Source: DAHUYF01 sp035553515
GTDB lineage: Bacteria > Pseudomonadota > Alphaproteobacteria > ATCC43930 > CGMCC-115725
Assembly: GCA_035553515.1 (NCBI GenBank)
Contig: DATNDG010000098.1
Span: 1-64,000, forward strand
DNA length: 64,000 nt
Direction of reading: 5' to 3'
Both the position numbers and the translations under genes were made by a program. This document shows positions 51,921 to 64,000 of this stretch, one piece after another. Each line of letters opens with the position of its first letter. Positions within the stretch are counted from its first letter, which is position 1. The notes below the pieces were generated by a model. That model was not told where the DNA came from. It searched no databases and saw only the letters and a list, made by a program, of their open reading frames with translations.

Positions 51921-52832
51921 GTGATCAGGATCGTCAGCCGGCAAAACGCCGGCTCTCATGTTCGTCGCCTTTATCAGATGCACCGGCTGCGGAAGGAAGT
52001 ATTCAACGATCGCCTCGGTTGGTCGGTGGTCGTCAGCGATGATCTTGAGGCCGACGAGTACGACGCGCTGGACGCGGTCTATGTCCTGTCGGAGACCGCC
52101 GGCCGTATCGTAGGCAGCGTCCGACTGCTGCCCACCCTCGGCCCTTACATGATGCGCGACACCTTCGCCGGCTTTCTGCCTGAGATCGCGGCGCCGGCGA
52201 GCGCCGGGCTTTGGGAAGCAAGCCGCTTCGGCGTTGCCAGGCGCGCGGAGCGGAGCGCGGATGGACTGGCGTGCGCGACCTACGAGCTCTTGATCGGTGT
52301 TCTGGGCCTGGCCATCGCCAACGATGTTGACGCAATCCTCTGCGTCGTCGATGCGCGCATGGAGCGCGTACTGCGGCGGGCTGGCTGGCCCATGCGCCGG
52401 CTCTGCGACGCCCGGCCCATCGGCGGCACGATTACGCTCGCAGGACGGCTGGAAGTATCCGAGACGATGCTGCAGCGCCTGCGGCAGCGAGCGGCCGGAC
52501 AGGCGGCTCGCGATGCCGGAGCCGCAAGGCCCGCGCATGAGCGGTGCGCCGGCGGCGCGGCGGAGCCGGGAAGATCACTCGATCGCAACACGCGCGGCAA
52601 GGAGAGTCCCATGAGCAATCCTTTCGACAATCAGGACGGCAGCTTTCTCGTTCTCGTCAATGACGACGGCGCGCACTCGCTCTGGCCTGCCTTCATCGCA
52701 CCTCCTGCCGGATGGTCGGTAGCACTGGCGCAGAACAGCCGGGCCGTGTGTCTTCAATACGTGAGAGAGCATTGGACCGACATGCGGCCCCGCTCGCTCG
52801 TCAGGAGCCTCGCCGACGTCGCCCAGCCCTGA
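51921..52832 (+). CDS. LuxI-type acyl-homoserine-lactone synthase fused to MbtH-like protein
   Basis: A 303-residue open frame without internal stop. Residues 1-200 are a LuxI autoinducer synthase making N-acyl-homoserine lactone from acyl-ACP and SAM; all invariant positions are present: R24, F28, W34, D45, D48, R68, E99 and R102 (LRKEVFNDRLGW, SVRLLPTLGP, GLWEASRFG). Residues 201-230 form an Ala/Arg/Gly linker. Residues 231-303 are a complete MbtH-like NRPS chaperone (NPFDNQDGSFLVLVND, SLWPAFIAPPAGW, WTDMRPRSL). GTG start. The NRPS starts 28 bases later. An internal RBS and ATG (52611) could also give MbtH alone, so a separate product is possible. Confidence 0.9.
   Translation: MIRIVSRQNAGSHVRRLYQMHRLRKEVFNDRLGWSVVVSDDLEADEYDALDAVYVLSETAGRIVGSVRLLPTLGPYMMRDTFAGFLPEIAAPASAGLWEASRFGVARRAERSADGLACATYELLIGVLGLAIANDVDAILCVVDARMERVLRRAGWPMRRLCDARPIGGTITLAGRLEVSETMLQRLRQRAAGQAARDAGAARPAHERCAGGAAEPGRSLDRNTRGKESPMSNPFDNQDGSFLVLVNDDGAHSLWPAFIAPPAGWSVALAQNSRAVCLQYVREHWTDMRPRSLVRSLADVAQP
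52599..52832 (+). other. internal RBS and start for a separate MbtH
   Basis: AAGGAG (52599-52604) lies six bases before ATG at 52611, in frame with the luxI gene. Starting here gives the 73-residue MbtH alone: MSNPFDNQDGSFLVLVNDDG to AQP. Both a fused and a free form may be made. MbtH folds and activates the adenylation domains of the downstream NRPS. Confidence 0.6.
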
Positions 52833-52860
52833 GCCAATCGCGAGCGGGATCAAGTCACCG

Positions 52861-60447
<7,587 letters not shown>

Positions 60448-60479
60448 CCGGCGCCGCGCCATCAAGAAGGTCTGTGCGA

Positions 60480-61823
60480 ATGTCGCGTCTCATCTTCGCT
60501 GCCACTGCTGTCCCGGGACACGTCCTGCCGCTTCTCGCCGCCGCCCGCCACCTCGTCGCGCGCGGCCATGAGGCGGCCTTTCTCACCGGCAGCGTCTTTC
60601 GCAGTCCCGTAGAAGCGGCCGGCGCGCGCTTCGTACCCCTTGCCCGCGAGATCGATCTCGACTACCGGCGGCTTGACGAGCATTTCCCCGAGCGCCGGAC
60701 GGTCGACACCGGCATGCCGCAAGTGGCCTTCGCGCTGGACCATCTCTTCGCCGATGCGCTGCCGCTGCAGCATGCCGGCCTCCGTGCGCTGCTGCGCGAT
60801 TTTCCGGCCGACGCGGTCATTCTCGACAGCATGTTCTGCGGCGCTCTGCCGCTGCTGCTCGGCCCGCGCAGGGCGCGGCCGCCGATAATCGCGCTGGGCA
60901 TATCGCCTTTGGCGTTGTCGAGCGTCGATACGGCGCCGTTCGGCACGGCGCTGCCGCCGCCGGCAACACCCGAGCAGCGCATGCGCAATGCGGCACTCAA
61001 CCGCCATGTGCAGCAAACCGTCTTCGCCGGTCCGCAGCGCCACTTTAACGAGGTCCTCGCCGGCATCGGCGCTCCGCCGCTGCCGCGTTTCCTGTTCGAC
61101 AGCATGATCACGCTCCCTGACCTTTTTCTGCAACCGGCCACTCCGGCGTTCGAATATCCGCGACGCGACCTGCCGCCGACGATCCGCTTCATCGGCCCGA
61201 TCGTGCTGCCGAGCCCGGAGATTGCGCTGCCGCCGTGGTGGGGTGAACTCGACGCGGAGCGTCCGCTCGTCGTCGTCACTCAGGGTACGGTCCAGAACGC
61301 CGATTTCGGCCAGCTGGTCGGTCCGACGCTGACCGCGCTTGCCGAGGAACCGGCGACCGTCATCGCGACAACGGGCGGCGCGCCGGTAGAGACCATCCCG
61401 GTGCCGCTGCCGGCGAACGCGCGGGCCGCAAGCTTCCTGCCCTTCGACCGGCTCTTGCCGAAGGCGCGGGCACTGGTGACGAATGGCGGATATGGCGCCG
61501 TCACGCAGGCGCTGAGCCTGGGAGTGCCGCTGGTCGTCGCCGGCGATTCCGAGGAAAAGCCGGAGGTCGCCGCCCGCGTCGCCTGGACCGGCGCCGGCAT
61601 CGATCTGCGCGCCGGGCGCCCCACGGTTCCGCAACTGCGCGAGGCGGTCCGCGCGGTTCTGGCGCGACCGCAATACCGCCGGCGCGCCAGCGCCATCCGC
61701 GACGATTTCAATCGGCACGACGCGCTCGCCGGCATTGCGACGCTGGTCGAAGCGGTTGTCGCCGGCGCGGCCGAGCGGCAACCCGACTCTGCGGGACCTC
61801 TGCTGACCGAGCGGATGCTCTGA
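60480..61823 (+). CDS. GT1 family glycosyltransferase (MGT/UGT type)
   Basis: A 447-residue GT-B glycosyltransferase of the macrolide or erythromycin CIII / RhlB type. The N-domain opens LIFAATAVPGHVLPLLAAAR with the acceptor-site LARGHEAAFLTG-like loop. The donor site is VTNGGYGAVTQALSLGVPLV, followed by GDSEEKPEVAARVAWTGAGI. ATG at 60480 preferred over GTG 60474; AAGAAGG lies upstream. Starts 32 bases after the NRPS stop, so same transcript. Likely glycosylates the NRPS product or its aldehyde-derived alcohol; donor sugar unknown. Confidence 0.88.
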   Translation: MSRLIFAATAVPGHVLPLLAAARHLVARGHEAAFLTGSVFRSPVEAAGARFVPLAREIDLDYRRLDEHFPERRTVDTGMPQVAFALDHLFADALPLQHAGLRALLRDFPADAVILDSMFCGALPLLLGPRRARPPIIALGISPLALSSVDTAPFGTALPPPATPEQRMRNAALNRHVQQTVFAGPQRHFNEVLAGIGAPPLPRFLFDSMITLPDLFLQPATPAFEYPRRDLPPTIRFIGPIVLPSPEIALPPWWGELDAERPLVVVTQGTVQNADFGQLVGPTLTALAEEPATVIATTGGAPVETIPVPLPANARAASFLPFDRLLPKARALVTNGGYGAVTQALSLGVPLVVAGDSEEKPEVAARVAWTGAGIDLRAGRPTVPQLREAVRAVLARPQYRRRASAIRDDFNRHDALAGIATLVEAVVAGAAERQPDSAGPLLTERML

Positions 61824-62051
61824 TCGCAAGGCGCCGCTGGCGCCGCTCTTCATACCATCGTCGGCCGTGCAACGCAGCGCGCATGGCGCACGCGTCGCGA
61901 CGAAACCCGCGGCTTCATCATCGCCGCCGCATCACGAAGGACAGGACGTGTCCTCACCGTTGTCATATCCGCAGCGCGCGAATGACGATATCCTCGCGAC
62001 AGCGCCGGCGCGAAGCCGAACGACGCCCACCGACAACGCGCGAGGAGAGGG

Positions 62052-62798
62052 ATGCAGACTGCGTTTCAACGCTTCATGACTGAATTGCCCGACTGTCAGG
62101 ATCTACCTGCCGTCAAGGAGCTTCTGCGACGAACGCTGGGCAATTACGGGTTCGACACCTTCGCCTATCTGACCTTCACGCCCGGCCATACCATGGACAA
62201 CGCCGTCCCTCTCACCACTTATCCCGAGGCATGGACGCAACGTTACTGCCGGAACCGCTATGATCATCTCGACCCGGTCCTCGCGCGGTCGGTGAAGACG
62301 ACGCTTCCTTTCAGCTGGTCGACGCATGATGACGATGACACGCTGACACGCCAGCAGCGCCGCTTCTTCCGCGAGGCGGACGCGCACGGCATCCGGCACG
62401 GCTTTACGATTCCAATTCACGACCGGCGCAACAAGGCGGCTACCTTGACGGTTGCTACCGGCGGCCCGCGGCCAAAATTCGAAGCGCGCGTTGACTCCTT
62501 CCGGCACGAGCTGCATTTGATTGCCCTCTATGTGCACGCACGCATCCGCCGCGCCTTGTTGCCAGGCGAGCAGCGCGCGCGCCCGTTGCTGACCGAACGC
62601 GAGATTGCGTGCATCCAGTGGGTAGCCTGGGGGAAAAGCGCTGCCAATATCGCGGAGATCCTGAGGATCAGACCACGGACGGTGTTCTTTCACATTGAAA
62701 ACGCCAAGCGCAAATTTGGCGTAGCGACGCTGCCGCAGGTCGTCGCGAAAGCGATTACGCAGGATATCGTCTGCGCCGACCATGGCGGACCCGGGTGA
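62052..62798 (+). CDS. LuxR-type quorum-sensing transcriptional regulator
   Basis: A 248-residue regulator: autoinducer-binding domain (about 15-165) with the canonical residues W61, Y65, D74, P75, W89 and G117 (TTYPEAWTQRYCRNRYDHLD, LPFSW, IRHGFTIPI), then a GerE HTH (about 178-240) with TEREIACIQWVAWGKSAANI; E184 and G194 are kept and the usual Leu is Ile. All AHL-binding positions are intact, so it should sense the signal made by the LuxI-MbtH protein. ATG at 62052 after GAGGAGAGGG. Same strand as the biosynthetic genes, 229 bases downstream. Confidence 0.93.
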   Translation: MQTAFQRFMTELPDCQDLPAVKELLRRTLGNYGFDTFAYLTFTPGHTMDNAVPLTTYPEAWTQRYCRNRYDHLDPVLARSVKTTLPFSWSTHDDDDTLTRQQRRFFREADAHGIRHGFTIPIHDRRNKAATLTVATGGPRPKFEARVDSFRHELHLIALYVHARIRRALLPGEQRARPLLTEREIACIQWVAWGKSAANIAEILRIRPRTVFFHIENAKRKFGVATLPQVVAKAITQDIVCADHGGPG

Positions 62799-62820
62799 GG
62801 GGGCGGGGTGCTTTGGCCGT

Positions 62821-63798
62821 TCAGCAGACCGACCCGGTGGTCAGGCGTCGCCGCGTGCGCTCTTCGAGAATACTGAGCGGCGCCGCGGCCGGGTCATGCA
62901 TGGCCCCGACTGGAAGATAGAAGGTTTGCTCTAGCACATGCTGTCCCGCGATCGCGGCATGCGGCACGAGATCGGTAAAGAGGGTCCAGGCCGATCCGGC
63001 CGGAAACCGCAGCTCGGCGAGAATCCCTTCGCGCTGATACGTGTTGTCGGCCTTCGCGCGATCGTGGAGCGACAGCATCAGCCAGTCATAATCCGTCCGC
63101 CAGCCCTTGGTGACGCCGAGCATGGCGAGCGTAGCGGAGAAGCCGGGCACAGGGTGGGACCATCGCGGCAGGAACCGGGCGACATACTCGCTGAAATCGC
63201 CGCCGACGCGCCAGACGCGCGGCAGGCCATCGGGATTAACATTGGCGAACAGCCGGAGAATGCGCCTTCCCTGCAGGGGCTGCGACGGGAAAGCGTCGAT
63301 ATGCAGACGGCTGTCGTCCTTGTGCGAGGAGATGTTGCGGCCATCGATGGCCCCCGGGCGCAGGCTGGCGCGCCCGATCTCGAGGCGCGGCGCGTAATCC
63401 GGAAAAAGGTCCTCGATCAGCGCACGCGCGGCTTCGCCGAAGCGCCTGAGCAGTGCCGCCAGCTCCTCGCGATCGGCCCCGGTCAGGCTTGTGCCATGAA
63501 CGCGGGAGTTGCGCGGGTCGAAGCTGACGTTCTTGCGCTTGCCGTCGGAAACGCGCGGATCGAGGAAGCGCCGCTCGCGTGCCGTCAGCTCGAAGCCGAG
63601 ATGAGGCAGGAAAACAATCTTGCCGGCTTCGAGGGCCTGAAGCGCCTGCTCGCGCTCGACGGGCGAAGCGGGGCCCTGCCAACGGCGGAGATCGATCGTC
63701 TGCAGGGGCGCCGGGCCGGGACGGCGCATCGCGACGCCCGCGACCGCAAGGGGCGCGACCAAAGTGCGTTCCGTCGGCTGATGCAGATCGGTCGGCAT
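62821..63798 (-). CDS. Kdo hydroxylase-like Fe(II)/2OG oxygenase
   Basis: A 325-residue protein related to Kdo 3-hydroxylase (KdoO), which modifies the inner core of lipopolysaccharide. Typical segments: FDPRNSRVHGTSLTGADREE, SSHKDDSRLHIDAFPSQPLQ with the HxD iron ligands (H and D of HID), GRRILRLFANVNPDGLPRVW, and the distal His in TDLVPHAAIAGQHVLEQTFY. ATG at 63798; a GTG at 63825 is in frame. It converges with luxR, 22 bases apart. Whether it acts on Kdo or on the peptide is open. Confidence 0.8.
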   Translation of the reverse strand: MPTDLHQPTERTLVAPLAVAGVAMRRPGPAPLQTIDLRRWQGPASPVEREQALQALEAGKIVFLPHLGFELTARERRFLDPRVSDGKRKNVSFDPRNSRVHGTSLTGADREELAALLRRFGEAARALIEDLFPDYAPRLEIGRASLRPGAIDGRNISSHKDDSRLHIDAFPSQPLQGRRILRLFANVNPDGLPRVWRVGGDFSEYVARFLPRWSHPVPGFSATLAMLGVTKGWRTDYDWLMLSLHDRAKADNTYQREGILAELRFPAGSAWTLFTDLVPHAAIAGQHVLEQTFYLPVGAMHDPAAAPLSILEERTRRRLTTGSVC

Positions 63799-63864
63799 AT
63801 CGCACCGCGCGATCGGCGAGATCACGCTTCGATACTAGTTGGTGCCGGCGACGCTCTCAAGTTT

Positions 63865-64000
63865 TCAGTGTGTGACTGAGACGGGAAGGAGGCGGCCGCG
63901 ACGGCCCGCCTTGGCGAGGTCCATGCGGTGGGTCGGCCGAGCACCCTTTATCAGGCGTCCAAAGTACCGCAGCCAAAATGCCGGCCTCTCGCGCACAGTG
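63865..64000 (-). CDS. C-terminal fragment of an unknown protein
   Basis: The last 136 bases hold an open minus-strand frame that ends at 63865 and enters from beyond the window: RPAFWLRYFGRLIKGARPTH, then RMDLAKAGRRGRLLPVSVTH before the stop. It is basic and coding-like. Too short to name; it lies upstream of the Kdo-hydroxylase-like gene on the same strand. Confidence 0.45.
   Translation of the reverse strand, partial: TVRERPAFWLRYFGRLIKGARPTHRMDLAKAGRRGRLLPVSVTH

Noticed and set aside
61867..62079. 70-codon frame overlapping the luxR start
   Set aside because: Ser/Arg-rich low-quality frame; the luxR start has a strong RBS and family match.

Overview
The window is GC-rich, densely coded DNA from an alphaproteobacterium. 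The evidence is the block murA, DUF2948, hisG, hisD, UPF0262, phosphatase, infA, maf, RNase E/G, yacG and tRNA-Phe, plus the aroC, fabI, pdxH and J-protein genes. I cannot resolve the order or genus. A near-consensus parS-like site lies upstream of fabI.

Layout. 1-11.2 kb: cell-wall, histidine and translation housekeeping genes, tRNA-Thr(GGT), tRNA-Phe(GAA), a stand-alone acyl carrier protein and a likely small RNA with its own terminator. 11.4-18.4 kb: a PAS protein, a periplasmic-type TPR/Sel1-like protein, a two-permease sugar-type ABC importer without a binding protein, and a PagL-like lipid A deacylase. 18.4-23.7 kb: a metabolic cluster (LLM flavin enzyme, class III aminotransferase, SCP2-like protein, alpha/beta hydrolase, periplasmic binding protein). 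23.7-28.1 kb: a split LigD (polymerase and ligase as separate genes) behind a small unknown gene, next to a phage-type S24 repressor and a divergent two-gene operon. Strong TATGCA palindromes sit upstream of all three transcription units. 28.5-41.3 kb: YihY, J-protein, pdxH, cation efflux, SDR, ACT regulator, oxygenases, OmpA lipoprotein, methyltransferase, sppA, aroC and fabI. 41.3-51.6 kb: lipoproteins, two histidine kinases, a receiver-only response regulator, a degenerate EAL protein and surface proteins.

51.8-63.8 kb is the most unusual region: a quorum-sensing-linked nonribosomal peptide locus. A lux-box-like site precedes one open frame that joins a complete LuxI-type acyl-homoserine-lactone synthase to an MbtH-like NRPS chaperone. 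It is followed 28 bases later by a 2528-residue NRPS (C-A-PCP-C-A-PCP-reductase), a GT1 glycosyltransferase and a LuxR-type receptor. A convergent Kdo-hydroxylase-like oxygenase lies beside it. The first A domain reads as serine-specific and the chain should leave by reduction. I predict an N-acyl-Ser-X aldehyde or alcohol, possibly glycosylated, made under population-density control. Activity and product are inference; the gene order, motifs and fusion are read directly.
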